The notes beneath the pieces were generated by a model that was not told the origin of the DNA, did not search any database, and saw nothing but the letters and a program-made list of their open reading frames with translations. From positions 20,596 through 84,595 of the IMG/VR virus record IMGVR_UViG_3300005577_000030: a stretch of DNA of 64,000 nt, one strand, 5' to 3'. The stretch is from a virus. Made by a program: the position numbers and the translations under genes. Below, in pieces: positions 1-10,005 of the stretch. Every line of letters starts with the position of its first letter. The first letter of the stretch is position 1.

Positions 1-951
1 GAAACAGCTGGAAGATTAAGTGGAAATTCGAAGAGTAATTTTTCGTCTAGTTATAATTCTGGACAAAATTTTACAGCAACACAAGGGCCGGCGCAGAGTG
101 GATTTGGAACTCGTCAAAGTCAGGTACCAAATAATAGGGCAGCTGGGACGAAGAGAAATTTAATGCGATGGTTGGTTCCAGAGATGCCGATAGTTGAGAT
201 GTATGTAAATCCGCAATCTGTTAGTTATAATTATTCTAAGCAGATAACTGAGCAAAGAACGAAAGGTGGTTATGTACTTCAATATTGGGGAGAAAATTTA
301 ACTACATTAACATTGGGAGGAACTACTGGGACATCTGGTATTGAGGGAATTAATGTTTTATATGATGTATATAGGAATGAGCAATTGATGTTTGATCCGT
401 ATGCATTAGTTTTACAATCTCAAGTTGATGCTCAGGCCCAAAGTGATACGAATTTTGATTTATTTGGAAATTCTGCATTAAATCCTAGTGGTCCAAATAG
501 TTTTAATGGAGTTGCGAATTTATTAACTGGTAAATCAAATGTAAATACAGGTACACGTCCTAAGCCTACATTAGCATCTATGGCTTTTACAGTTGAATTA
601 TATTGGTCTGGAGAGGTTTATAGAGGATATTTTAAGGATTTTACAGTAGTTGAAAGAGCTGATAATTTGGGAATGTTTGATTATACGATTAATTTTAGGG
701 TGACACAGAAGCGTGGATTTAGGCAGAACTTTTTGGGATGGCACAGATCGGCAACGAGTGGCCCGAGTAATTCAAATCCTAATTATGGAACGCCTCATAG
801 TTTTGCCGCTTCATTGGATGCGATACCTACAGCTCAGAGAAACAGTGTTGATCAGCCTGGGTTAAATAGTCCATTTGTTGATATAGGTAGAAATACGAAT
901 AGTAATCTTAATGATCAAGGAAATGCTGTTATTAATGCATTTGATGTATAA
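1..951 (+). CDS. Baseplate/tail-tube-associated protein, 5' end missing
   Basis: The frame is open from the first base, so the gene starts upstream of the window; 316 residues are visible. The internal ATG at 163 is probably not the start because the Ser/Asn/Gln-rich stretch before it is in frame. After that low-complexity lead comes a segment with PIVEMYVNPQSVSYNYSKQI, which resembles the N-terminal domain of contractile-injection-system tube or LysM-type hub-linking proteins, where a short strand with an NP turn begins the domain. The aromatic C-terminal part (FRVTQKRGFRQNFLGWHR) is like T4 gp53-type baseplate proteins of large myophages. It stands directly before the hub gene and overlaps its start by one base (TAATG). 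The role in tail assembly is inferred from context and motif; the exact family is uncertain. Confidence 0.6.
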   Translation, partial: ETAGRLSGNSKSNFSSSYNSGQNFTATQGPAQSGFGTRQSQVPNNRAAGTKRNLMRWLVPEMPIVEMYVNPQSVSYNYSKQITEQRTKGGYVLQYWGENLTTLTLGGTTGTSGIEGINVLYDVYRNEQLMFDPYALVLQSQVDAQAQSDTNFDLFGNSALNPSGPNSFNGVANLLTGKSNVNTGTRPKPTLASMAFTVELYWSGEVYRGYFKDFTVVERADNLGMFDYTINFRVTQKRGFRQNFLGWHRSATSGPSNSNPNYGTPHSFAASLDAIPTAQRNSVDQPGLNSPFVDIGRNTNSNLNDQGNAVINAFDV

Positions 952-3900
952 TGAGTTTTTTAGGTAATATAAGTACAGCAGGAAATAAATTATTAGGAGC
1001 GATAAATGAACAATTTACTCCTGGTGAAAATACTCCAAGAAGTTTAGATTCGGTAGATCCATCTGATCCGGATAGAACTACGAATTTTGGTACTTTGGGT
1101 GATTTTGCGTCAAAAATAGATAAAAGTGCATTACGCTCATATGTGGAAACTGGATTAATTAGAAATGTAAAACCACATAATTTAGAAATATTAATGCAGG
1201 AACCTGAGTTAACAGTAATTGTTAAAAAGCGATTATTTTCATCATTAATTGATAATTATAGATTTGAATTAATGTCACCTGAAGATAAGTTATTTATAAG
1301 GGCTAGTAAAAAATTATTTAAAAATAAATGTCAGGCTATAGCAACATATGAAAAATTAACAAAGATTGATCGTATTGTAAAAAATACTGGAATTTTAAAT
1401 GAATTTTTGGTACCTCAAATTATAGCGGGTATTAATGGATTAAGCGCATTAGGTGTAAATATAGTAGATGGAAAAACTAAAAATATATTAGATACATTGC
1501 AAAAAGTAATGAGTTTTTCTGATCCTTCTCAAATTACAAATTGGAATGTGGCAAATGATCCTGCTTTTTATTCAGAGATGGGTGAGGGCACTGGTACATT
1601 TGATTTAACGTTAATTTCGAGTATAAATACAACAACTTCAACGAAATTTGGTAATGGAAGTTGTAGTTTAACAATTGAAGATCCGTACAATTTAATGTCA
1701 ATAACGGAAGAAGATATTGAAAAAGCTTTAGCAGATGCTTCTAGTATATTTAATAGTAGCAGTTTTTTTAGAGAAACCCAAGATACATTAGATAAAATTA
1801 TTAGTGATTATAAAAAACAATTAAATGATTCTAGGGTGCGAAGAGGTGCTGCTCCGATTAATTTTTTGATTAATGATGATACGATATTATATAGAAGAGT
1901 TCGGGCAATTGTTGATGAAATTGGGCAAGAAATATTTTTTAATTACGATCCTGGTGTTTTAGGTGTAGCGTCATCAGTTGATGTAGATGATAAGGGATTG
2001 CCTGTATTAAATCAATTAAATTCTGGAGAGTTGAAATTATTTATAAGTATAACAAAAAATATTTATCAATTATTAAATTTACAAAGATCAACTCAGTCTC
2101 AATTAAATAATTTGGATGATGCCACTCATGAAAATGTAAATTATGTACGAGATAAGATGACATTGCATTACATGGGTAAAACGATAATTCAAACTATGGA
2201 TGTAATTCATGTTTTTATGAGTTCTAAAACAAGTTTGGATAATAAGGTAATAGGATTTGATAAAGCTAGTTTAAGTGGTGGTAGTTTATTAGGAGCTTTG
2301 AATAATGCTACAAATAATCTTCAACAAAGTTTTAATAATATTGCTGGTTTTTTTGGTGGTAATGTTCAGAATACTATGATTGAAGCGGAGAAAGATGCAA
2401 TAGTTGGGGCAGAATTTCCGACATGGCTTTGGTTATTATTAAGAAATACATTTACGAGACAATCAGCTGGAGTTCAGGTTTTTACTGGAGTAGTTGGTCC
2501 GGCTACTAGTTCATATAATGCTAGTGATGGAAAATATATAGTAAATATTTCAGCTGAAGATAATACCAAATATATGAGAATGGGTCAAATTAATATTAAA
2601 CCTTCTACAGATGTTTATAATGGTCCTTTGTATGATCCGTTAACTCCATTTAAATTAGATTTTGATGCTTCTACTGGGTTTCAAAATGGTGAATTTCCTG
2701 AATTATTAGATGAAAATAAAAAATTATTACAATCTGGATTAATTAAGTTTAAAAATGGACCAATGCGTGGAAGTATTGCGTCTGAAAGTTTATATAAATT
2801 ACAAAATGGAGAACCTGTACAGGGAAGTTCTTCTTTGAATTATAGAGTTGTATTAAATGATCCTGATGGTTTTATTTATCGTTGGAAATCAGGAATTGGT
2901 GCATTAACTACTTTTGGTACTCCTAATCCATTAACTTCTATAGATACTAAATTAGGGCAATCATTAACAAAAGATCCATTTGCTGGTCAAGATGTAATGA
3001 ATGTATTGTCATTATTAGTAACAGGTCAGCCATATAATTATAATACTTTCGTTGTTTCTGGAATTAAGTCTGGTAATTTATCTAGAGATGATATTCTAAA
3101 TCAAGATGGATCGGTTTCTTTTTATAGAGGTTTGGTGGCAAGTTTAACTAAGGATAATTTAACTTGGGGTAATTTCATTCCATTTAAGCATGAAATTATT
3201 AATGAAAGAAGTTTAAATTTTCTAGTTAAGGGACAATTTGATGTTAGTACGGCTAATACTAAATTAAATGATTTATTGCAACAGAGAGCTAATTTTCTTG
3301 ATCAATTGAGTTTAACAGCAAATGGGAAAGAATTTGCGACTAATCCTCAGGCATTTGCGATAAATTCAAATTATGTTCCTAAATTATCAAATACTGAAAT
3401 TACAGCAAATGATCCAGCGGTAATTGCGGCTCAATCTATAGTTAATATAAATAAAGAAATAGCGGTTATTACAAATGATTTATTTAATTATTTATCATTG
3501 GCAAATATTAATAATGGATCTTTAAAGTTTTACGGTGATGATATTTCTTATGATCCTAATATTTCTGATGATAATTCTTTAACTGAAGAGCAAAAAGTTA
3601 AAAATAGAAAAGAATTTAGAAAAAAATTAAATTATTTAACTCAAAGACGATTATGGAAAGTTAAAGCTAATGAGGATGTTAATTTATTTATTGTAGATGA
3701 TCAATATGATAAAAATTATGATATTCAGGCTTTTGAGAAAACATTAGCTGGAAAATTAAGTTTATTAAATCCTGAATATACACAAGTTGGAGATCAAATA
3801 CCAAGAATTGCTGCAGAATTGGGATTAGAAGTATTTGCAGATTCTCAGGGTCACATTAGAGCTCGTCCACCTGCTTATAATAAAGTTCCTAGTTCTGTTT

Positions 3901-5825
3901 TTTATAAAATGATTAGGCAGACAATTGAAAAGAAAAAGAGAATATTTCCAAAAGTATTAGAAAGTTTATTTGTAAATCAAGTAGATGGAACAAAAGAACA
4001 ATTAGAAATTAATGAAGATCAAATAAGATATAGATGTGCACTATTGAGTTTTAATGATGATGAAAGTTCAGAAAAATTCTTAAGTGGAAACGGTTCTAGT
4101 TTTAAATTTGTAACTGGGTCTGATGGATTTTTAGGTGGTCGAGATTTAAAAAATATGTTTCAAGAAGCTAATCCAGATTTAAAAGAAGGATTAACTTATA
4201 AACCATTAAAATCTATTAATTCAGTTCTTTCTGGACAGTTAAAACAGACTGCTATATTTAATTTTCAAATTAAGATTACAGCAGTTCAAACAAATAGTAT
4301 TTTTGCTGCTGGAGTTAATGTTTCACGAGCTACAGAAATTGCGAATAGATTAAAAACAAAAGGAATTACAGTTACAAATCCTATCACCACTCAAATTACA
4401 ACTCAAGTAGCGGCACTAGGGTTAATTGATGAAATAGCTAGATTAATTGCTGAGAGACAGAATTTAATAAAAACTATATCTAATGCTATGAAGAATCTTA
4501 GTGATGGAGTTGCTGTAAATACTGATCCGAAAAAAGCAAGAGCATTACTTTATCCAGCAATTAACACAAAAACAACTATGCCTGATTTATTAGAGCATAT
4601 GATTGAGGATGAAGATAATGATGATTTAGGTCCAGGATCAGGGGCTAGATATATAATTAGAGATAATCAAATTTTAGACTTAAGTATTACGGAAAATGCT
4701 CCAGAATATACCAGTGTAGAAGTTCATGGATTATTTGCAGAGGGTTTGGCTTCTCCTCCAAACGCATTTAATTCTAATTCTGGTGGTAATTTAATTTCTA
4801 GTGCATTTGCTACAGATTATGATTTATGGAGAATGTATGGATTTAAAAAATCTCAACCAATTCCAGCGCATTCTTTATCTGATCCTGATTCGCAACTTGC
4901 CCCATTAGCTGTATTTCTTTTAAATAGAGCTAGAAAAAATATATTAAGAGGAAATTGCAGTATTATTGGAAATGAATATATGCAAGCTGGTGAAGTTATA
5001 TATATAGAAAGTAAAAATTTATTATTTTATGTAGAAGATGTCAAACATTCTTTTTCTTATAGCGGACAATTTCAAACATCATTAAGTTTAAGTTTTGGTC
5101 ATGCTCCTGGTGAATATATACCTACTATGTTAGATATAATTGGTAAAGCCTTATATTCTAAAAAACATAATGCAAATTTGGTTAGGCATGTTCGTCAGGG
5201 TTATGCAAATGGAGAAATTCCAATTACTTCATTAATAACAGAAAATAATATTGCAAATTCTGATATGGATAATTTAATTGGCGGTACATTTGGTAATCAG
5301 AATAGAAAAAATTTAATTAATATGGTAGTATCAGCTAGTGGTATTTTAACTCCAAATGTAGGTAAAAAACCAGTCTTAGAATTAAGAATTTATTATAATT
5401 CTGCTGCTGATACAAATTTAATTAATATAGCAAATACCGTACATGATTGGATATTAAATCCTACTTCTAAATCTTTGGGAGGTGATTTATTACCAGATGC
5501 AAAATATGATGGAAAAATTGGATTAAATCCTGAAGATATTAAAGTTGTTCAAGTGAAATTAGATGATACTAGTGTTTCTGCTTCTCCTTCACCTCAAGCT
5601 TGGAATTTGGTAAGAAATGCTATAGATACAAAGCCATTTCCATTTAATCCCGCTATTGAGACTCAGGAACAAAATGTATTGTTCCATAATATTATTGATG
5701 CTTGGGTAACATTTGAAGATATTCCGCAAACTGTAGCTACTTCAAAAATTGCTATTGGGACGAATCAAGATGCAATAGCGGCAGAGCAAAAATTATTAAA
5801 TGATATAGGTGCTAAGAATGGGTAG
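951..5825 (+). CDS. Large baseplate hub protein (gp27-like C-terminal part)
   Basis: A 1624-residue structural protein. Around residues 960-985 is the string DSQGHIRARPPAYNK, and at about 1333-1390 is a block with GNEYMQAGEVIYIES, LLFYVEDVKHSFSYSG and SFGHAPGEYIPT. Such a block (start of a beta-barrel plus a turn GHAPGEY) is typical of hub proteins of the gp27 / late-control-D type in large myophages. It is much longer than T4 gp27 (about 390 aa), so it probably carries extra domains, none of which I recognise. It starts by TAATG overlap with the preceding gene and overlaps the spike gene. Gene order hub then spike supports the call. It would form the central platform that connects tube and spike. 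Confidence 0.6.
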   Translation: MSFLGNISTAGNKLLGAINEQFTPGENTPRSLDSVDPSDPDRTTNFGTLGDFASKIDKSALRSYVETGLIRNVKPHNLEILMQEPELTVIVKKRLFSSLIDNYRFELMSPEDKLFIRASKKLFKNKCQAIATYEKLTKIDRIVKNTGILNEFLVPQIIAGINGLSALGVNIVDGKTKNILDTLQKVMSFSDPSQITNWNVANDPAFYSEMGEGTGTFDLTLISSINTTTSTKFGNGSCSLTIEDPYNLMSITEEDIEKALADASSIFNSSSFFRETQDTLDKIISDYKKQLNDSRVRRGAAPINFLINDDTILYRRVRAIVDEIGQEIFFNYDPGVLGVASSVDVDDKGLPVLNQLNSGELKLFISITKNIYQLLNLQRSTQSQLNNLDDATHENVNYVRDKMTLHYMGKTIIQTMDVIHVFMSSKTSLDNKVIGFDKASLSGGSLLGALNNATNNLQQSFNNIAGFFGGNVQNTMIEAEKDAIVGAEFPTWLWLLLRNTFTRQSAGVQVFTGVVGPATSSYNASDGKYIVNISAEDNTKYMRMGQINIKPSTDVYNGPLYDPLTPFKLDFDASTGFQNGEFPELLDENKKLLQSGLIKFKNGPMRGSIASESLYKLQNGEPVQGSSSLNYRVVLNDPDGFIYRWKSGIGALTTFGTPNPLTSIDTKLGQSLTKDPFAGQDVMNVLSLLVTGQPYNYNTFVVSGIKSGNLSRDDILNQDGSVSFYRGLVASLTKDNLTWGNFIPFKHEIINERSLNFLVKGQFDVSTANTKLNDLLQQRANFLDQLSLTANGKEFATNPQAFAINSNYVPKLSNTEITANDPAVIAAQSIVNINKEIAVITNDLFNYLSLANINNGSLKFYGDDISYDPNISDDNSLTEEQKVKNRKEFRKKLNYLTQRRLWKVKANEDVNLFIVDDQYDKNYDIQAFEKTLAGKLSLLNPEYTQVGDQIPRIAAELGLEVFADSQGHIRARPPAYNKVPSSVFYKMIRQTIEKKKRIFPKVLESLFVNQVDGTKEQLEINEDQIRYRCALLSFNDDESSEKFLSGNGSSFKFVTGSDGFLGGRDLKNMFQEANPDLKEGLTYKPLKSINSVLSGQLKQTAIFNFQIKITAVQTNSIFAAGVNVSRATEIANRLKTKGITVTNPITTQITTQVAALGLIDEIARLIAERQNLIKTISNAMKNLSDGVAVNTDPKKARALLYPAINTKTTMPDLLEHMIEDEDNDDLGPGSGARYIIRDNQILDLSITENAPEYTSVEVHGLFAEGLASPPNAFNSNSGGNLISSAFATDYDLWRMYGFKKSQPIPAHSLSDPDSQLAPLAVFLLNRARKNILRGNCSIIGNEYMQAGEVIYIESKNLLFYVEDVKHSFSYSGQFQTSLSLSFGHAPGEYIPTMLDIIGKALYSKKHNANLVRHVRQGYANGEIPITSLITENNIANSDMDNLIGGTFGNQNRKNLINMVVSASGILTPNVGKKPVLELRIYYNSAADTNLINIANTVHDWILNPTSKSLGGDLLPDAKYDGKIGLNPEDIKVVQVKLDDTSVSASPSPQAWNLVRNAIDTKPFPFNPAIETQEQNVLFHNIIDAWVTFEDIPQTVATSKIAIGTNQDAIAAEQKLLNDIGAKNG

Positions 5826-7803
5826 TACAGGCGGAAAATTAGGATTATTAAGTGAGGCTATCATTGATAGTTACAATGATAATGGAACTGTTAATGTAAA
5901 AATACCTACAAATGATAGTTTAATTGTAGCTTCATTACCTTTGGCATTTTGTAGTCCTAATGGGGCTTTTATTGGCGGTTATCCTTCGATTGGTACCTCT
6001 GTATCTATTTCGTATGGTCAGGGCAAATATTTTATATCTTCTTATTTACCTACATCTAAAGTATTTAATAATTCTACTCGAAATTTAATGAGTGAATTTG
6101 GTCCTGGTAAAATTCTATTACAGACTGAAAAAGCTGCAAATAGAATTTTAATGGATCCGAATGATGGAATTTCAATAGGGACTTCAGTTGCTAATGAAAA
6201 AATTGATAATAAAAGAAGTATTTGGAGTCATAATTTATCTACAGAAATGTCTTTTACGGCAGCACATCGTTCAATAATCGGTGTAATTCAAAGAGATATA
6301 AAAGAAAATTCAACAAGAAATATTTCTAGTTCGATATTAGACTCTCATGAATATAGTGATTCATTAGTTAATATTGGTATGGATCCTACTACAACAATAT
6401 CAATTAATAGTACGAGTAATTTAATTAGAAATTTGCCTTTAGTTGAAAATCATGAAATTATTTATGAATTTCAGAATTTTGATAATGGAATAACATTTAC
6501 TAATGATGAAGATGAAGCTGGCAGGTATATTTCTAAAAAACCTGCAAAAAGACCTACACAAGTATTAAGAAAAGATAGTAGGACAGATATTTTTAATTTG
6601 AATTTAAATAATCCTAATCATTTAATGGAAATATTAAAAGGTACTGGAGTTGATTTATATGGTAATATATTAGATTTAAATAGAAATGTTTTACCAATAG
6701 GATTATTAGATTCATTTAGTTTATTAAAAAATTCGGATAAAAAAGATGCATTTAGTAAAATTAGAGCTTTACATAGAAAAAGTTTAGCATTTCATTTTGA
6801 ATTAAATGCTAGAAAACAAACAGGAAATGATGATGTAAGTCAAATTCCAAATCCTATTTCGGTTGAAAATTATGGAAGAGATCGAAGTAGATTATTTATT
6901 GATATTGATAAAGAGGGGCAATTTAAAATAAATATTCCGGCATCAAGTGAAACTGGAAATGTGCCTTTATTAACTAGATATGAGACTGCTTCAACATATG
7001 CGGCAAATTTAGGTTTAGTAAATGATCCTGATGTTTTAATAAAAGAATCAAATAATAAAGATATTTTGCATCAAGATTTTAGTAATGCTTCTACAGTATT
7101 TTTAAAATCAGATTTAGATGGATATGAAGGTCCAATAGATATATTAAAAAATAAACCGATAAATTTAGGTACAGCTTATCATGATATTAAAAAAACAATA
7201 TTACAGCATCAAAATACAGGTAGAGAGACATTAATTAATTATTTTGATGATGGGCAAATATATTTAAATACTATAGGATATTTAGATAAAGTAGTAAGTG
7301 ATACAGTATTTGTACATGGTCCTAATGCAAATGCTGGAGGAAGATCTGGAACTTTTAATTTTGATGGCATGATTTCGTATTCTATTGGGGCAAATACAGT
7401 AGATCGTCAATCGGTTTGGGCAGATTATGCTGGTGGAATTGTAAGTAATGTTGGAAGGGATTTAAGAGGGAATAGTCTTTTAACAACATTTGATGGAGCT
7501 GTTCGTTGGCAAATTGGATCTACTGGAGTTTCGGGAGATTCTAGATTTAAAAATGAAAATAATGCTCATATGGCTGGAACGTTAGATATTAGAGTTGTTG
7601 ATGGAACTGGTCAATTATCTATAATAAGAGTTGATTCAAAAGGTATTTCTATTGCTTCGGCTGGTAGATTGGAAATAGCTGCTGAACAAGATTTAATATT
7701 AAGATCTAACGGTAATATCTTGATGGAGAGCAAGAATTGTATCTTTTACCCGGAAAATAATATGGGTCGTATTGTTAAGAGAAATGGAATTCCTGAAATT
7801 TAA
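5818..7803 (+). CDS. Baseplate central spike protein (gp5-like)
   Basis: A 661-residue protein. Residues about 10-75 look like the small OB-fold of gp5/VgrG spikes: a strand GTVNVKIP, then LPLAFCSPNGAFIGGYPSIG and a strand leading to YFISSYLP. The C-terminal 70 residues consist of short beta repeats (LDIRVVDGTG, IIRVDSKGISIASAG, LEIAAEQDLILRSNGNILME), as in the triple-stranded beta-helix of spike needles. The middle 500 residues are unassigned; no lysozyme motif is visible. I chose the ATG at 5818, 8 bases inside the hub gene and preceded by AGGTG, rather than the in-frame GTG at 5809. It is expected to form the membrane-piercing tip below the hub. Confidence 0.6.
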   Translation: MGSTGGKLGLLSEAIIDSYNDNGTVNVKIPTNDSLIVASLPLAFCSPNGAFIGGYPSIGTSVSISYGQGKYFISSYLPTSKVFNNSTRNLMSEFGPGKILLQTEKAANRILMDPNDGISIGTSVANEKIDNKRSIWSHNLSTEMSFTAAHRSIIGVIQRDIKENSTRNISSSILDSHEYSDSLVNIGMDPTTTISINSTSNLIRNLPLVENHEIIYEFQNFDNGITFTNDEDEAGRYISKKPAKRPTQVLRKDSRTDIFNLNLNNPNHLMEILKGTGVDLYGNILDLNRNVLPIGLLDSFSLLKNSDKKDAFSKIRALHRKSLAFHFELNARKQTGNDDVSQIPNPISVENYGRDRSRLFIDIDKEGQFKINIPASSETGNVPLLTRYETASTYAANLGLVNDPDVLIKESNNKDILHQDFSNASTVFLKSDLDGYEGPIDILKNKPINLGTAYHDIKKTILQHQNTGRETLINYFDDGQIYLNTIGYLDKVVSDTVFVHGPNANAGGRSGTFNFDGMISYSIGANTVDRQSVWADYAGGIVSNVGRDLRGNSLLTTFDGAVRWQIGSTGVSGDSRFKNENNAHMAGTLDIRVVDGTGQLSIIRVDSKGISIASAGRLEIAAEQDLILRSNGNILMESKNCIFYPENNMGRIVKRNGIPEI

Positions 7804-7851
7804 AGATATATAGATAGAGTTAATAAATGATAAAACTGTTTGGAAATATTT

Positions 7852-10005
7852 ATGCCGTGTAATCCTAATGATACAACAATTAATGTACCTGCTGCCCCTG
7901 GTGTCCCAATTAATGGATTCGGTATACCTTTTTCGCCTCCCCAATTGCCATTAAAAGGAATTGAGCTTCCAAATATTGAATCAGTTTTAGATTTAGTCAA
8001 TGAATTCACGGCCCGTTTTCCATCTTCAGATTTTAAACCAAATTTAGATGATGGGACAAATACAGTTTTAACAGCTTTAATGAGTTTGTTAGATCAAGTA
8101 GCTCCATTTTTATCTTTATATAAATTTTTTCAACCAGCGATAAATATGCTTTTATGCTTATTGGAAATTCTTTGTGCATTTCCTAATCCATTTAAAATGT
8201 TTAGAGCTATGCGTCGATTATTTAAACGATGCTTACCTGATTTAATGAAGTTATTTCCATTTTTAGCTTTATTAGTAATGATTTTATCTTTATTATTAAT
8301 TATATTAGCTTTAATCGAATACATTATAGCTATGGTAGAAAAGCTAATTGAAGATTTATTAGCTAATATTATTACGTTAGAAAAAGGTTTATCATTACAA
8401 GATGATGATGCTGTATCAGCTACTGCAAGAAAAATTGCTCAATTACTTTGTTTAATGGAAAATTTATTTTCTGTATTAATTGCTATTTCTTCTATTATTA
8501 GTATTATTCAAGCTTTAGCGGGGATTAGTGGAAAAAGTGCTTGTGGTGGTGGTGGTGCTCCTTCTGCTGGAGATGAAAGTTGTTGTTCTTCGGATGTTTG
8601 CCCTCCATTTGTCACAGATAATCCTGATGGCATTGTTGGAATTAGTGGCGAATTAATTTATTATAATAGAATAAATACTGATCTGCGAGGAATATTTGGT
8701 GCTCTTACAGCTGAACAAGCTGGAGCATTTAATTTACCAGCTCTTAGAAATGAATCTTGGCAATTTATAAATCAGGCTACAAATCAGCCCTATCCATTTA
8801 AGGATATAATTACGGCAATTAATGGTGGTGATATTTTCTTTCCTGAGGGAGTAACATTTAATAAAAATACTCGACCAAATAAAGCTCCATATACTTTAGA
8901 TTTAACTTTAACAGATTTTGATCCTAAAGTTTTTCTTAATTATGAATTAAGTGCAGGTAGAGATTTCTTAATAAAAGATTTAATTATTACTGAAAAACCT
9001 TATATTGGAGTATTAGATTTTGATAATAATTTAAATTATTCATTAAATAGCAATGGTACTTTTAATTTAGCTGGTGGTTTAGTATATGAAATTGATCAAG
9101 TTACAAAAGCAGTAAATCCTTATTATGTAAATGGAGCTCATGCAACAATTGAAAGTTTTATTCATCATAATCCTAAATTTGGGTATTTGCCGGCAATTGA
9201 TGATGGATACATGATTGGCGATGTTAAATTTACATTAAATATTAATCATGAAACTTTAATACATTATGGATTAATTACGTTAGGTTGTCATCCAGATATT
9301 GCTCAAGAACGATTTGTAGCTAATACAAGTATTGAGTCTATTGGCTTTGATGCAATATCTGTTAAATTACCTGATGTTGGAGCGAATGGAATTTTACCAG
9401 ATGCTTTAGGGGCTCAAAAATGCACAGCGGCGGCAATTGAAAAATTAAGAGCTAGTGTATCTCCAGAAAATGTAGCAATATTTCAAGCAGAAATTGATGC
9501 ATGTTTAAGTCAATTACGTTCAGAGGTATTACAATCTTACTGTAATATTTTAAGAGCTGGGGTTAGTGCATATGAAAGTACTATTAAGATAAATAATGAT
9601 ATAGAATTTATTACTCGTCCAATTAAAGTTGATGTACAATTATTAGATCCAAATGGTACATTAATTTCATTTAATATTCCTCCGAGTTGTATTCCAGAGA
9701 TGGAAGAAGCACTTCAAGGAAATGTTACATTAGGTAAAATTTCTGACTTTAAATATGATGGAACTTCTACATTTAAAGCTGAAATAACTAGTAAAGAAGC
9801 TGGTAATGGTGAATTAACTGTTACTTTTGATGGAAATACCTTTAAAAAAATAATTGGAACAGATGAAACGCCAAGTATTATTAAAGATAATATCTTAGCT
9901 TATCAATTTATTAGTACAAGTATTATTTCTAAGGTTCCTGGGTCTTCTACTTACGAAGAACAAGTACGTCGTGATGATAGTGATATTGCTGGAGATAATC
10001 CATGA
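7852..10005 (+). CDS. Baseplate-associated protein with membrane-like helices and Cys-rich patch
   Basis: 717 residues from the ATG at 7852, which has GGAA 7-10 bases upstream; an in-frame TTG at 7840 is the alternative. The N-terminus is Pro/Gly-rich (NVPAAPGVPINGFGIP). Two strongly hydrophobic segments follow, about residues 133-163 (LALLVMILSLLLIILALIEY) and 205-225 (VLIAISSIISIIQALAGI), then a Gly/Cys-rich linker with CCSSDVC near 245, then a beta-rich C-terminal half. Long hydrophobic helices in a virion protein suggest a part that is buried in the tail and may enter the host membrane during injection. Its position between spike and wedge genes makes a structural role likely. I do not recognise a named family. 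Confidence 0.5.
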   Translation: MPCNPNDTTINVPAAPGVPINGFGIPFSPPQLPLKGIELPNIESVLDLVNEFTARFPSSDFKPNLDDGTNTVLTALMSLLDQVAPFLSLYKFFQPAINMLLCLLEILCAFPNPFKMFRAMRRLFKRCLPDLMKLFPFLALLVMILSLLLIILALIEYIIAMVEKLIEDLLANIITLEKGLSLQDDDAVSATARKIAQLLCLMENLFSVLIAISSIISIIQALAGISGKSACGGGGAPSAGDESCCSSDVCPPFVTDNPDGIVGISGELIYYNRINTDLRGIFGALTAEQAGAFNLPALRNESWQFINQATNQPYPFKDIITAINGGDIFFPEGVTFNKNTRPNKAPYTLDLTLTDFDPKVFLNYELSAGRDFLIKDLIITEKPYIGVLDFDNNLNYSLNSNGTFNLAGGLVYEIDQVTKAVNPYYVNGAHATIESFIHHNPKFGYLPAIDDGYMIGDVKFTLNINHETLIHYGLITLGCHPDIAQERFVANTSIESIGFDAISVKLPDVGANGILPDALGAQKCTAAAIEKLRASVSPENVAIFQAEIDACLSQLRSEVLQSYCNILRAGVSAYESTIKINNDIEFITRPIKVDVQLLDPNGTLISFNIPPSCIPEMEEALQGNVTLGKISDFKYDGTSTFKAEITSKEAGNGELTVTFDGNTFKKIIGTDETPSIIKDNILAYQFISTSIISKVPGSSTYEEQVRRDDSDIAGDNP

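Noticed and set aside
7800-8009. Minus-strand open frame of 69 codons across the end of the spike gene
   Set aside because: It runs opposite to genes with clear domain and codon signals, shows no motif, and has no ribosome site.
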